DNA from: Gonatopus flavifemur
Lineage: Eukaryota; Arthropoda; Insecta; Hymenoptera; Dryinidae
Assembly (NCBI GenBank): GCA_018340375.1
Contig: JAFFJZ010000016.1
Location: 3,603,372-3,667,371 of the forward strand
Direction of reading: 5' to 3'
DNA length: 64,000 nucleotides
The number at the start of each line of letters is the position of its first letter. The stretch's first letter is position 1. The notes under the pieces were generated by a model that did not search any database, was not told the origin of the DNA, and saw only the letters and a program-made list of their open reading frames with translations. Positions 20,627-31,432 of this stretch are shown here, piece after piece. The translations under genes and the position numbers were made by a program.

Positions 20627-22129
20627 TACCCAGTACTTTTTGAGGTTGTTAATCCGTTGCCAAAGTTGAAGGTTAACGATTGAAGAAATTATTGCTCACG
20701 TGTCATCTACGCAGATGAATTATAAAAAAACCCATATATAAAATATTCTGTACCAGGAATTAAAATTACAAGACGGAGAGTATTTTGACTTACCTGAACC
20801 TAAAGCTGTTGTATCCATATTGTTAGACATTTGTTAATATAACTCCTAAGAAAATTTCACCGAACTGAAATTCGGTAACAAATGACAGTTGTAATCACGC
20901 GCCCGTCAACTTGCTGCAATGTTCCGCAGAAATCGGACAGTAGTGGGAGGAAGAATATGTCACGCAAATTCATGGTGGAGAAAACGATCCAGTAATATAT
21001 AACGTTGACAAAAAACAGAAGACATACAGATGTTCAGACGTTTCATTTTTCAAATTGATTCCACTTTTTGCGTATAGCTTCTCAATTGTGGCGCTGATTA
21101 TGGATCCGTGGTCGAAATTCCGAAATTCAAATTGTTTGATCCGATATGCTGGATGAGAACGGAATGGCAAATGTATTAAATTCTACACGAAAACGCCGGA
21201 TTTATAATCATCGACCCTGAAAAAAACCCCGAGTGCGAACTGTAAAGGACAACCGACGAATATGAGCATCTCAGTCCACCATATTGGAATTTGAAAATTT
21301 TGTCAACCGACCCAGTCACTCCGCAAACTTCCTAGCGCGAAATTTGAAGAAAATCCCATAATTTTGAGAATTTTGGTCCGCCATATTGGATCTGCCATTT
21401 TGAATGTAGGAATTCTGACAATCGATTCATAATCAGTGACCCCGAAAACCCCTGTCATACCGATTTTCAAACGAATTTGAGAACTCTTGATAATTCCCTC
21501 AAATTTTCTGTGATTGTCATCATGCGGTCTGAGACACTTCCTTCACAAAATCATGTCGGAATCTTAAAGGGGCAAAAAGTGGCAACTTTCTCTTGTTTCA
21601 TGTTGAAGGTGAGACCTTCGTCTACAATCTCCAATAAGTAGAATGGCTGGGAAATTCTGGGAACACAACTTTTTCCTCAACAAACCAAACGAATTTCCAA
21701 ATTCAGAGATATAAAAATCACATCCAATCATTACACTGTTGTCATTTGCCATTCGATAAATTGATATTCCTCTGATTATTAGTATATTCTATACACTTTC
21801 AGCAGTAGATTCCATTTTTGAAAAGTTCGATCGGTTCATTTTTCGAGACACAGCGTCTCTTTGAACATGGACATCATTTTACTATTCCGTGGTCACACGA
21901 ATGGTACCTCACAGGAGGGTACTTTCAAACTGGTATACAAGGGGAGGGAGAGCAGATGACATCTTCTTATATCTGAATTGTGATACTCGGGACATTACTT
22001 TACTTACCGCAACGGTCAAATATTCCAAATTACAACCTTCATTTTTTGTATTTTTTCCAACTTTTTGGCATTTAGCCCCACTATGGGTCGACTGATACCC
22101 ATTGTCTGTACGTTATAGTGGCCCGCAAC

Positions 22130-23450
22130 TCATTCTCGAATAAATCTTGTAATTGCTGTTCCAAATTTGATGTACCAGGACAGTTGATACAGGTTTTTCA
22201 AATGGCAGTCAACTGTTGATGGATTGCATAACATTCGGGCTAAGCAATCCTCATAGTTCTGTATTAGCTGTGGCCTGCTGGATGTAAGATGAGTAATCCT
22301 CGCACCATCAATCATCAATTCCACATCTTCATGCATGGCAAAAACGCAAACACAATGAGTTCCACTCGCTCCAAGGAGTACACACTGTTTCGCTCTGAGT
22401 TCAGCTAATTTCGAAGAACCAATTTTCACGTTCGGGTATTCTTCTGAGAAAATCCGATATGTTTCTTTCAAATTAGTGAGTAATAATCTTTCCTACTTTG
22501 GAATTTTCTGTACATTCTCATTAATAGTCACGTAGTTTTTTTCCCAGGCATAACACGGCTTGTTTCGTCCGATGTATGAAAGTCTACGACTTGTTGCTCG
22601 AAATGTTCCGGTAATCTTATAACTAATTTTTTATTAGTTCCGGACAAAATATCACATTCCTTAGCTAATTTTTTTGAAATGCTGATCATACGATTGGAAG
22701 CATCAGGATTCCCACGAATTTTACTAAAAGGCCAATCTTCGAAGATGGTAAAAATCCGAATTTTCAGGGTTCTATCACTCGTCTTATAGAAACATTCTTC
22801 CAGTTCGTCGATAATCGAAATTTCTGCATCGTCTACTTTTGAATCCTTATTACCTTTCATCTTGGAAACTTTTTCAGCTGATACGTCGCTTACTTTCTTC
22901 AATTTTTCCTGCGGAGATTTCTTTTGTGATATTTTTTTCTGTTTGATTGGAGAGGCCCCTAATTCTTTGAGACTCTCATTTAGTTGGATAATATTAAGAG
23001 GGATCGATATTGATGACACCTCACTTATATTCATTGAAATACTGGTGCTATCTTCATTGTCATTATAAATTTTTGAAGGCCCAGCATCGTCTGTCTTCGA
23101 AAACAGTGTATAACCGCGTTCCACATTTTTACTGGAGATCTTAGAAGGTCCAGCAGTATCATACATTGATGGCAATGCAGTTTCACTACGTTTGTTTTCA
23201 CTCGACTGTTTCAGAAATCGTAACCGACAGGAATTACAGATTTTCTGTTCCCCTGACAATGACGGGTTCCTTTCCAATAAATGTTCATTATCTTGAGAGG
23301 TACACGTCTGAGGTTTTTTTGCTGCTTTCTTCCGTGTATTTTTAGGTTGAACGGATTGCAACAATAATCAAAACGGTTTTTTAATTTTCCGGACGTAGTC
23401 ATCCTTGCACGCATAAAATTTCATTTCATCGAAATTTCAGAATTTTTTGA
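22130..23450 (-). pseudogene. putative transposase of element A, N-terminal half
   Basis: Read from 23450 downward. An N-terminal zinc-like region appears in two frames (DYCCNPFNLKIHG, then EQKICNSCRLRF), followed by a long Ser/Lys-rich low-complexity linker, then ELEECFYKTSDRTLKIRI, LSGTNKKLVIRLPEHFEQQV, and DETSRVMPGKK (the equivalent of DDENSRILPGMK in element G). In another frame follow KIGSSKLAELRAKQCVLLGA, SGTHCVCVFAMHEDVELMI, and NYEDCLARMLCNPSTVDCHL. Two or more frameshifts make it inactive. It shows a Cys-rich N-terminus not visible in element G. Confidence 0.7.
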
Positions 23451-23764
23451 ACGTTCTACTCTACTGAGGTCTCAATATAACCGGGTATGAAGATGGAAAG
23501 GATCAGTCAATCATACAACACAATTTACTCCTAGATAAAGTAGTACCCAGAACGAAGTCGTCTCAGTAGTGATGCCAGACATCTACCGGATACCACAGAA
23601 TTACCTCCTCTATGGGGCGATCGCGAAACACGCATGCTGTACTATGCATATATATACATGAGCGTTCAAAATTATTTTGTAGGTGGAATTTTTCAAATCT
23701 TGTAAACAGTGTTACAAACATTACGGAATGCAAATTATAGAATAAAATACCGCTAGCGTGCAGT

Positions 23765-24252
23765 GGCAGTAGCGGAACGAATTAATTTTGTTGCATCCGT
23801 GTCCATCAGTTCTCAAACTTGAAATTCACATATTTTATATGAAATTGAACGAGAAACACGCTCATATTTCTTTCGAAATTTTCTGAGGGTGTCAAATTGC
23901 TAAAAAATTGATTTTAATCATAAGTTGTTTAAACAATTACCGAATTTTAGACTTGCGCAGAATATAAACAAATTATAATGAAAGTGCGATTCAAGAGCTT
24001 CAAGATGAGCTGAAGTTGGATTTTGTAGGTTCAGTAGAACCAAAGATATTGATATTTGGATGGGAGCGGTCAGTCGATTTATAGAAATTTTCAATCGTCT
24101 ATAACTAGCAAAATAATTCTTATAAAAATCTGAGAAACATTACAAGTCATGTTCTGGTAATATGGGACCCATTAAAAATTTAACGACTGAATTTACGGAG
24201 ACACCAAGGTCAAATTTTACTGAAATTTGTCCCCCTTGACGTGGAATTACTC
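23765..24252 (-). repeat. right terminal inverted repeat of element A
   Basis: Diverged reverse complement of 16447-16930. The outer end reads GTGGAATTACTC at 24241-24252. Confidence 0.75.
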
Positions 24253-25185
24253 ATATATGTTATCGTTTCTTCCGCTACATATTATTCATTCACAGCTCAT
24301 TTGAAAAAAAGACATAAACATTGATTTTTTTTCAAATCGATGTTTTTCTGTCGATTAATCGATTTATTAAAATCGAAAGAAAAGAATAATCGATGTTTCA
24401 GCATCGATGTTTCAGCATCGATGTTTTTTTCCAACATCGCCCATCCCTAGTTCATATCCAACCGATATGTCCATGCCGTGATCTAATAGATTTCCATGAT
24501 TACAGTTAGAAACAAATATAACCCCCAAAATAGAAAGACGTAATGAATCTATCATGAGACGGTGACTGCCTACATGATGATCCTTGATAAAAGAAAAAAA
24601 AATTATTCTCATTGGAACCGAACTTGAAACTTCTGGATTAATCAGACAATCCTGAAACAGCTCAGCTGTACGCCTCTATGAATTTAACCACACATCTGGA
24701 TTCATATCAAGTCCATGGGATCATAAATAACGCATACATGAGATTAATCATTTTGAATAATCTTGATCTGTTCTGGCATAGAATTATGATCAATTTATGA
24801 AATTGAAATGTTATCCATGTCAAAAAAATAATCATGATTATAATATTTGAAACTTTGCTTGTTGTTGAAATTTGAGCACTTATTATAATGAGAAATGACG
24901 AGGGTATAACTTTCTCAAATATCTTTCAAACATATCATGGTTAAAATCGAGTGCCCTTTGTTTATTTTGTGATGTATTGGTTGAAAAGGGAATTGAATTA
25001 TATTTCCTGAATGATGATCCGTTAAGCTCATTTGCATCCCGTTATACAACAATCCTATCACAATCGAGCGTAAAACTGATTGAATTATTTAAAAATTCAT
25101 AAAAGTCCCATGCCAAAACAGGTATTACATCTTGAGTATTCAAATTACGTTAAATATGCGTCCCCAATAGAATGTCTTAGGTGTA

Positions 25186-26479
25186 CGAGGGTGGATTGAT
25201 AAGTTTCCGGCCTGACCAAGAGATGGCGCCACTAGGCCTACCTTGAGGTGGCGTTCTATAGTACCATCCTTAGATAGCTTGTAGCTATAGTTTCAGTCCG
25301 ATCGCCATGTTAGTTTAGTTTTGAGAGCACGTTGACCAAGACGCCTCTGTGTTTTTCGTAAAAATGGAGAAGCTGGAAAATCGTGCTGTCATCAAATACT
25401 TTTATTTGAAGGGGTTAACGCCGAAGGAAATTAAAGAAGAGATGGACTCAACACTGGGGACATCCTCCCCATCATATTCAACTGTTAAGCAGTGGGTTTC
25501 CGAGTTTAAAAAGGGTCGTGTGAGCACCTCTGATGAGCCTCGCTCAGGACGCCCCATTGAGGTCACAACTCCAGATATGATCGAAAAAATCCATCAAATA
25601 GTGCTGAAAGATCGCAGATTAAAAGTTCGTGAGATAGCTGAGACCTGTAAGATGTCATATGAACGTGTACAAAATATTTTGCACCAACATTTGTATATGG
25701 AAAAGCTCTGTGCAAGATGGGTGCCGCGTTTGCTAACAGTCGACCAAAAATTGATTCGAAAGAACATTTCTACCGCCAATTTGGCGTTGTATAAGCGTAA
25801 TCCAAGCGAATTTTTGCGTCGATTCGTAACCGTTGACGAAACTTGGGTCCACCACTACACTCCTGAAACCAAAGAATAGTCTAAACAGTGGATTGGACCA
25901 GGGGAACCAACTCCAAAGAAGGCAAAAACAATTTTTTCGGCGAACAAGGTTATGGCTACTGTTTTTTGGGATGCAAGAGGTATTATATACATTGATTACC
26001 TTGAAAAGGGTGAAACTATCACTGGTCAATACTACGCAGACTTATTGCAACGTTTGAGCCACGAAGTGAAAATTAAACGACCTCATCTGGCGAAGAAAAA
26101 AATCTTGTTTAATCACGATAACGCACCAGCGCACACGTCAATCGTTGCGATGGCTAAAATCAACGATCTGAAGTTTGAATTAATGCCGCACCCTCCCTAC
26201 TCTCCAGACCTAGCCCCGAGTGACTATTATCTGTTTCCTAACCTCAAAAAATGGCTTGGCGGTAAGAGATTTGCGGACAATGAAGAAGTAATCGAAGCTG
26301 TAAATGGATATTTTGAGGAGCTTGACGAATCAGTCTATAGAGATGGCATTACTAGACTAGAACACCGCTATGAGAAATGTATCAGCCTTGGAGGAGATTA
26401 TGTTGAGAAATAAAATAAAAAAAATTCTTAAAAACGTTGTTTTTCTTGGTCAGGCCGGAAATTTATCAATCCACCCTCG
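25186..26479 (+). mobile_element. irritans-like mariner, copy 2
   Basis: 1294 bp flanked by TA (25184-25185, 26480-26481), with perfect CGAGGGTGG...CCACCCTCG tips. About 15 differences from the copy at 10699-11992. It is inserted in the TA nine bases inside the end of the mariner spanning 25177-27957. Confidence 0.95.
25364..26413 (+). pseudogene. mariner transposase copy 2, one premature stop
   Basis: Same 349-codon frame as the copy at 10877 but CAG has become TAG at 25877-25879, directly after HHYTPETKE, between the first and second catalytic Asp. There is also a His-to-Asn change just before the second Asp (FNHDNAPAH). No frameshift. The stop removes two of three catalytic residues, so the copy cannot make active enzyme, though its ends look fully mobilisable. 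Confidence 0.93.
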
Positions 26480-26545
26480 TATAACTTTGCTTCCGCAGTT
26501 TTTTTCCGAGGTTCGAGGCTTTATTGTAAAAAACTGGTTATACAT

Positions 26546-27784
26546 TTATGATTCAAAGTATTGTCCATCGCTGGCCACTACTTTCTCCCATTCTTCGGGC
26601 AGCATACGAATCCAGCGTTGAAAAAACTGCACTGAAAAAATCGTATACTAGAATTGAGAATATTCCTCTAAAATATGAGGCTAGTACATATTCCTCTGAG
26701 ATTTAGAGGATTGATGTGGGAGTTCCTCTGAACATTAGAACATCTACCACTGATATTAGGAAGAAAATGTACTAGGCTCATATTATAGAGTAGATTCTCA
26801 TTTTTAGAATATGATTTTTTGGGTGTGGTCATCTTTTGAAGCGATCCACGAATCAATCCAATTTTTCATTTCTCCATAAGACCGGAAGTGCTAGTCAGCG
26901 AGGCCGGGTGCCATTGCTTGAAACAATTGATAGTCCGAGGGAGCAACGTCTGGAGAACACGGCGGGTGGGGTAGGACTTCCCATTTCAAAGTTTCTAAGT
27001 ATGTCTTGACCACTTTCGCAACATGGGGTCGAGCATTGCTACGCTGTAAAATCATTTTATCATGTCTTCCGTTATATTGCGGCCGTTTGTCTTTCAATGC
27101 TCGGCTCAAATGCATTGATTGCGTTCGATAACGATCGCCTGCGATTCTTCCAGTCGGTTTTAACAACTCATAATACACTACGCCGAGCTGGTCCCACCAA
27201 ATACCGAGCATAACCTTGGAACCGTGAATATTCGGTTTGGCCGTCGACGTGGAAGCATGGCCGGGATATCCCCATGATTTTCTGCGCTTGGGATTATCGT
27301 AATGAACTTATTTTTCGTCCCCAGTCACAATGCGATGCAGAAATCCCTTCCGTCTTTGCCTTGCAAGCAGCTGTTTACAAACACACAAACGCCGTTCAAC
27401 ATCTCTCGGCTTCAACTCGTACGGCACTCAATTTGCTTGTTTCTGAATCATTCCCATGACTTCCAGGCGTTTTGAAATGGCTGGTTGCGTCACTCCCAAT
27501 AATCCTGTCAATTCTTGTTGCGTTTGACACGAGTCTTGATCAAGTAATGCCTCCAATTCTGCATCTTCGAAAACCTTCTCTCTTCCACCGCCATGCTGGT
27601 CTTCGACGTTAAAATCACCGTTCTTGAAGCGTTGAAACCACCCACGGCACGTTCTTTCACTAATAGCGGCCTCACCATAGGTATTTGAGAGCATTCGATA
27701 AGCCTCAGCCGCGGATTTCTTCACATTAAAGCAGAAAATTAAAACCTCCCGCAAATGACGAGAATTTGGCTCGTAAGCTGACAT
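26546..27784 (-). pseudogene. mariner transposase relic
   Basis: The N-terminal block (27784-27428) reads EPNSRHLREVLIFCFNVKKS, AAISERTCRGWFQRFKNGDF, TQQELTGLLGVTQPAISKRL. After frameshifts the core (27211-26891) has LGIWWDQLGVVYYELLKPTG, LQRSNARPHVAKVV (the catalytic Asp of HDNARPH is Ser here) and PPCSPDVAPSDYQLF. The C-terminus is cut by the 196-bp MITE at 26630-26825 and resumes with RMLPEEWEKVVASDGQYFES to TAA 26546-26548. Inactive. Confidence 0.85.
26630..26825. repeat. MITE with CACTGAAAAAA end
   Basis: Left CACTGAAAAAATCGTATACT mirrors the right end AATATGATTTTTTGGGTG. Between them variants of CCTCTAAAATATGAGG and ATGAGSCTAGTACAT repeat in opposite orientation. It splits the C-terminus of the surrounding mariner transposase, which proves it is an insertion. 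Confidence 0.8.
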
Positions 27785-28075
27785 GTTTAATCGAGAATAA
27801 CTTTATGATGCAGACACAAATCAACTAATATTTCGATGGCGTTATGTTTACAAATACCTAAGCTTATTGTATGACATTTATGATCTATTTATTTCAACTA
27901 CCACTCACCGCTACAGCCATCTATTGCAAAACGGCGGAAGCAAAGCTATACACCTAATAAAAAATGGGAATTTCTGTATCATGTAGTTGATTTATCGATT
28001 AATCAAGAACGACTGTTAGAAAATTCATAATTTCATCTGTAACTGATTCATCATTTTCTGAAATTCATATACAGT

Positions 28076-29269
28076 CAGGTCGCGAGTGTGCGGGAGGCCA
28101 TTTACCCGAAAGCAGTAAAGTCTGTGGTTATTCGAGGTGGGCTAGCAATTTCTGGTAATTTTGTCCGGATTGACAAATCATTGTCTTTGGGGTAAATGCA
28201 ATTTCGGGCACTTGGTACCTTAACTCCATATACAGATGGGAGCGGATCACATTCATGAAGCTCCATTGAAAATAATCACAAATAAAAATCCTTTAAAAAA
28301 AAAGTTGATGATCTCAGTATTATATCTGTTCATTCCATCTTGGGTTGTAATGATTGGTGTGGCTTTTTACCTCCGTCATCTAATTGACGTATTTATGTTG
28401 TTCGTATTCTGATTGGCATGTGGTTTTACCCTACTGTGATTGGTGATTTGTTTGAGCAACCTATTTCACGCGTTTGTTTGTATATTTTGAATTTTGGATT
28501 CGAGAAAAATTTTGTTGACATTCTGCGTGATGATAGTCCCGAATGAAAGGTCAATTATTGAAAGAGGAAAAATTACCCCGCAATGTTGAAACCAAAAATA
28601 TGTCATCGCGTTGTTTTCAGATAAGTTTTTCATAAATACATATAGTAACGATCACATCGAACTTTAATGGTTATGTTTTGGAATTCGATACTTTGTGTCC
28701 GATATAATTTCTTCCACATACATTCACTATTCAGAGCATACAAAAGGGTACATGTGAAGCGATTGAATCTTTGGAGTGACATTCCATGGGATCTGGTCAA
28801 CGAATATTCCATGGTAGAATGAGATTCAGTGTATTTAGGGTCTGACTTTTGAACCAACGATGAATTTCAAATACAAGCCTGGATGATCCAAACCTTCTGC
28901 TGGCCTCAACACAATTGAAAATTCTAAAATGGAACTTGAATGCGGAGAAAATTTTATGTCATACTCTTGGAAACATTGATAGCAGCTTCAAAGTCATAAT
29001 ACAGATGAAAGAATGAACGTTTTCAACGTGCAAATGAAATGGATTCTCTTACTGCCTCTAAACCCACCACATATGAGTGACTGTGATATTCCATGGGATC
29101 TAGCTGGGACATGAAAATTACATGCTGAATGAGATTCATTGAATCTATATGAATGTCTGAATAATTCAGATTTTTTCCAGTCCCGACACAATCATGAATT
29201 CCTCTTTCTCCATAATTCCATAAAGACGTGTGATGAATAATAATAATTATCAATATGAACATTCTAATA
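28076..29269. other. loop region of element B, no gene recognised
   Basis: Between the arms of element B. Two stretches (about 28740-28830 and 29030-29150) share ATTCCATGGGATCT and GAATGAGATTCA with similar spacing, a faint ancient duplication. No protein signature. Confidence 0.4.
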
Positions 29270-29520
29270 CACTGTAAAAAATAATCGGGATTCTCCTGTG
29301 TACATCAACCGGAAAATTCCAATCACTGATTAGGAAATCAATTTCCAGTACATTTATATGAAATTTCCCATACATTTATCTGAAAATTCCAAACTTTATG
29401 GGACTCTTCCCAACATTTCACAGTAAATTTCCGGACAAGTTGGGAAAATTCCTAACGCAAGTATGTGTTAATTACTTCATATAAATATATAGGAATTCTC
29501 CGATAAAATTTTTCACAGCG
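29270..29520. repeat. MITE with CACTGTAAAAAA end
   Basis: 251 bp starting CACTGTAAAAAATAATCGG and ending CCGATAAAATTTTTCACAGC G. The body is made of GGAAATTTCC/GGAAAATTCC variants. TA precedes it (29268-29269) and it shares the TA at 29521-29522 with the next MITE. Confidence 0.75.
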
Positions 29521-29522
29521 TA

Positions 29523-29774
29523 CACTGAAAAAAAAATTTATTCCAGTCAAATAAATATTTATTTGTCCTGTACCAAAGAAATATTTATTAGAATTAACAA
29601 AATATTCTTTGGAACCAAAATAATTTATTTGAATTGAATAGATGGTTTTAATCGTTTATTTTATTCGAATAAATTATTTTGGTTCCAAAGAATATTTTGT
29701 TGATTCTAATAAATATTTCTTTGGTACAGGACAAATAAATATTTATTTGACTGGAATAAATTTTTTTTTCAGTG
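29523..29774. repeat. MITE with CACTGAAAAAAAAATTTATT end, near-perfect hairpin
   Basis: 252 bp bounded by TA (29521-29522, 29775-29776). Arms of more than 100 bp match almost perfectly (CCAGTCAAATAAATATTTAT, GTACCAAAGAAATATTTATT, AAAATATTCTTTGGAACCAA). The body is AATAAATATTTATT-like. Arms this similar imply a young copy. Confidence 0.9.
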
Positions 29775-30360
29775 TAGCTACTTAACAATCTATGATCAAA
29801 CGTGCCCAGAGGTATTTAATTAGTATACTGGAAAACTTCAGTTATTTGAAATTTCAGTTTTTCGAGAATACAGTACGCTCTTTGAATAGTGCCACAGACC
29901 TCTTTCTCGCTCGAATGCCTACCCTTGATAGAGCGAGAAAGACACTATTCGACACTTTTCGGAAAGCGGACTGTCACTCAGAAAATCTCGACGTCTGAAA
30001 TTTATTGTGTCCTTCATAAAAACTTGTAATTAAATTCAATTGAAAAATGATTCCCATTTTGTTCCTTATCTATATGATAACAATGAGCAGGAAGGATTCT
30101 TCGATGATCTTAAAATTATTTCCAATATTTCAGTAAAACCCTTCGATAGGAACGCTCACCCTCTTTATCATTCGGATTGTCCCTGCCTTGTGTTGGAGAA
30201 AAGAAAAGAATCCCTTCTCTTGAAGAAAAATGAGCTCTCATTGAAAGGGTTTTACTGTATTGAAAAGGAACATCAAGAATGCTCCATTGTTTGATTATAG
30301 CAAAGCTCTTGGTATGTTCAACCAGAATTTTCCACATTATTTTGTAATCCCCTTCCATCT
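29775..30360. other. loop region of element B, no gene recognised
   Basis: Contains a small hairpin at about 29885-29965 (TTTCTCGCTC against GAGCGAGAAA, with GAATAGTG against CACTATTC). Open frames at 29792-29998 and 30040-30294 lack any motif. Confidence 0.4.
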
Positions 30361-30584
30361 GTATATGAATCTCCAACAATTATTAATCAGTTACAGATGA
30401 AATTATGAATTTTCAAATAGTCGTTCTTGAATAATCGATAAATCAACGATGCAGGAATTCACATTATTGACATTCTTATGGGGACGCATATTTCACTCAA
30501 CTCAAATACTCAAGATGTAATACCTGTTTTAGCATGAAGACTTTTATGAATTTCTGAATAATTCAGTCAGGTTTATGCTCTATT

Positions 30585-30709
30585 TCTCAAGAGGACAAGA
30601 TGGCCGCCGAACGTTCAATGAACATTCAACAAACGTTCGATAAACTTCCGGACATTTCTGCGTTCAAGGAACATTCCACGAACGTTTGGATATCTTGGTT
30701 CTCTTAGGG
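30585..30709. repeat. AACGTTC-motif MITE, confirmed by an empty site
   Basis: About 125 bp with ends CTCAAGAGGACAAGAT and ATCTTGGTTCTCTTAGGG, body of GAACGTTC variants. It is present in the right arm of element B, and the matching position in the left arm (near 25060) has no such sequence, so the borders are supported within the window itself. Confidence 0.75.
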
Positions 30710-31123
30710 TTGTAATCAAATTTTCGTGTAATAAAATGCAGATGAGCTTCCCTGATCATCATTTAGGAAATATATTTCCATTCCCTTTTCAACCAATTCA
30801 TCTGAAAATGAACAAAAGTTCTTTGATTTAACCATGACATGTTTGTAAGGTGTTTGAGAAAATTGTGTTCATTTTGCTTATATTGTAGGGGAATCAAGAA
30901 ATTCTTTGGTAACAGTCATTTTCTAAATAATCCCTTGTTACTTGTCATTAGAATGTGTCTTCAAGTTTCAACAACAAGCAAAGTTATAAATCATAGAAAC
31001 TGATCATGATTCTTTGCGAGAACAGATCAAGATTATTCAGAATGATTAATCCCATGTATGCGTTATTTATAATCCCATGGACTTGATATGAATCCAGATG
31101 TGTGGTCCAATTCATAGAGGTGT

Positions 31124-31187
31124 ACAGCCGAGCGGTTATGGGATTGTCTGGTGAACCCAGAAGTTTCAAGTTCGATTCCAATCACAA
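31124..31187 (+). other. tRNA-like sequence in element B arm
   Basis: ACAGCCGAGCGGTTATGG resembles a Ser/Leu-type A box and CAAGTTCGATTCCAATC resembles a B box, about 35 bp apart. A degraded reverse-complement counterpart lies at about 24640-24700 in the other arm. Not a functional tRNA because the acceptor stem does not pair; more likely a SINE head or tRNA pseudogene carried in the arms. Confidence 0.45.
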
Positions 31188-31432
31188 TGATTTTTTTTCT
31201 TTTAGCAAGGATCATCATTAAGGCACTCACCGTCTCATGATAGATTCATTACGTCTTTCTATTTTGGGGGTTATATTTGTTTCTAACTGTAACTATGGAA
31301 ATTCATTAGATCCCGGTATGAACATACCGGTTGGATTCCTACCCACTTTTATCATTTGAGAGATCCAGCCCACCCCGACGCAATATGAAGTTCATCTCCA
31401 ACCGATCGGCACTTCGCACTTGGGAATCTCAA

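Larger units (their letters stand above)
18085..22085. mobile_element. element E: unclassified DNA element, 5-bp duplication
   Basis: Bounded by GGTCG (18080-18084) and GGTCG (22086-22090). Ends are CAAAGTGGGGCCAAAACCCA and the reverse complement of CATAGTGGGGCTAAATGCCA, both followed inward by AAAAAGTTGGAAAAAAT, so the inverted repeat is about 35 bp. Removing it restores the reading frame of element A's gene at VSVDR/TNLE. The 4.0-kb interior has no transposase that I can read, a tandem array on the left, inverted array units on the right, and element F inserted in the array. Confidence 0.75.
16447..24252 (-). mobile_element. element A: long-TIR element of the same family as G
   Basis: Inverted repeats of about 485 bp (16447-16930 and 23765-24252) start GAGTAATTCCAC. 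Matching inner blocks include TCTTTGGTTCTACTGAAC, CTCAGAAAATTTCGAA and AGCAATTTNACACNCTCAGA. Target duplication is not clear (ATAT at most). The interior holds a minus-strand gene of the CDFxENYAF family, broken by frameshifts, by a 205-bp hAT MITE and by the 4-kb element E. Confidence 0.75.
15752..24449 (+). mobile_element. hAT element, interrupted by element A
   Basis: Ends are TAAGGATGGGCGATGTT at 15752 and AACATCGCCCATCCCTA at 24449, with CATCGAT-rich subterminal stretches on both sides. Flanking octamers TTTCACAT (15744-15751) and GTTCATAT (24450-24457) agree at six of eight positions, as expected for an old hAT insertion. Only the transposase C-terminus remains; the 7.8 kb between 16447 and 24252 belongs to element A. 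Confidence 0.8.
25177..27957 (-). mobile_element. mariner, TTAGGTGTA-end family, carrying another mariner and a MITE
   Basis: Left end TTAGGTGTA (25177-25185) is cut off from TAACTTTGCTTCCGC (26482 on) by the mariner at 25186-26479. The right end is GCGGAAGCAAAGCTATACAC to CCTAA at 27957. Discounting the nested elements it is about 1.29 kb. It sits in the left arm of element B; the right arm (near 30480) lacks it, which gives an empty site. Confidence 0.88.
15699..31423. mobile_element. element B: foldback with arms of about 1 kb
   Basis: The left arm (15699-15751, 24450-25176 and 27958-28075 when nested elements are skipped) is the diverged reverse complement of the right arm (30360-31423). 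The outer tips are GTGCGAAGTGCCGAT and ATCGGCACTTCGCAC. BEL sequence continues on both sides with a 9-bp duplication, GAAACTCAA (15690-15698) and GAATCTCAA (31424-31432), one mismatch. The loop (28076-30359) has no transposase. Long arms plus a 9-bp duplication suggest a Mutator/Foldback-type element, but no enzyme confirms this. Confidence 0.8.
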
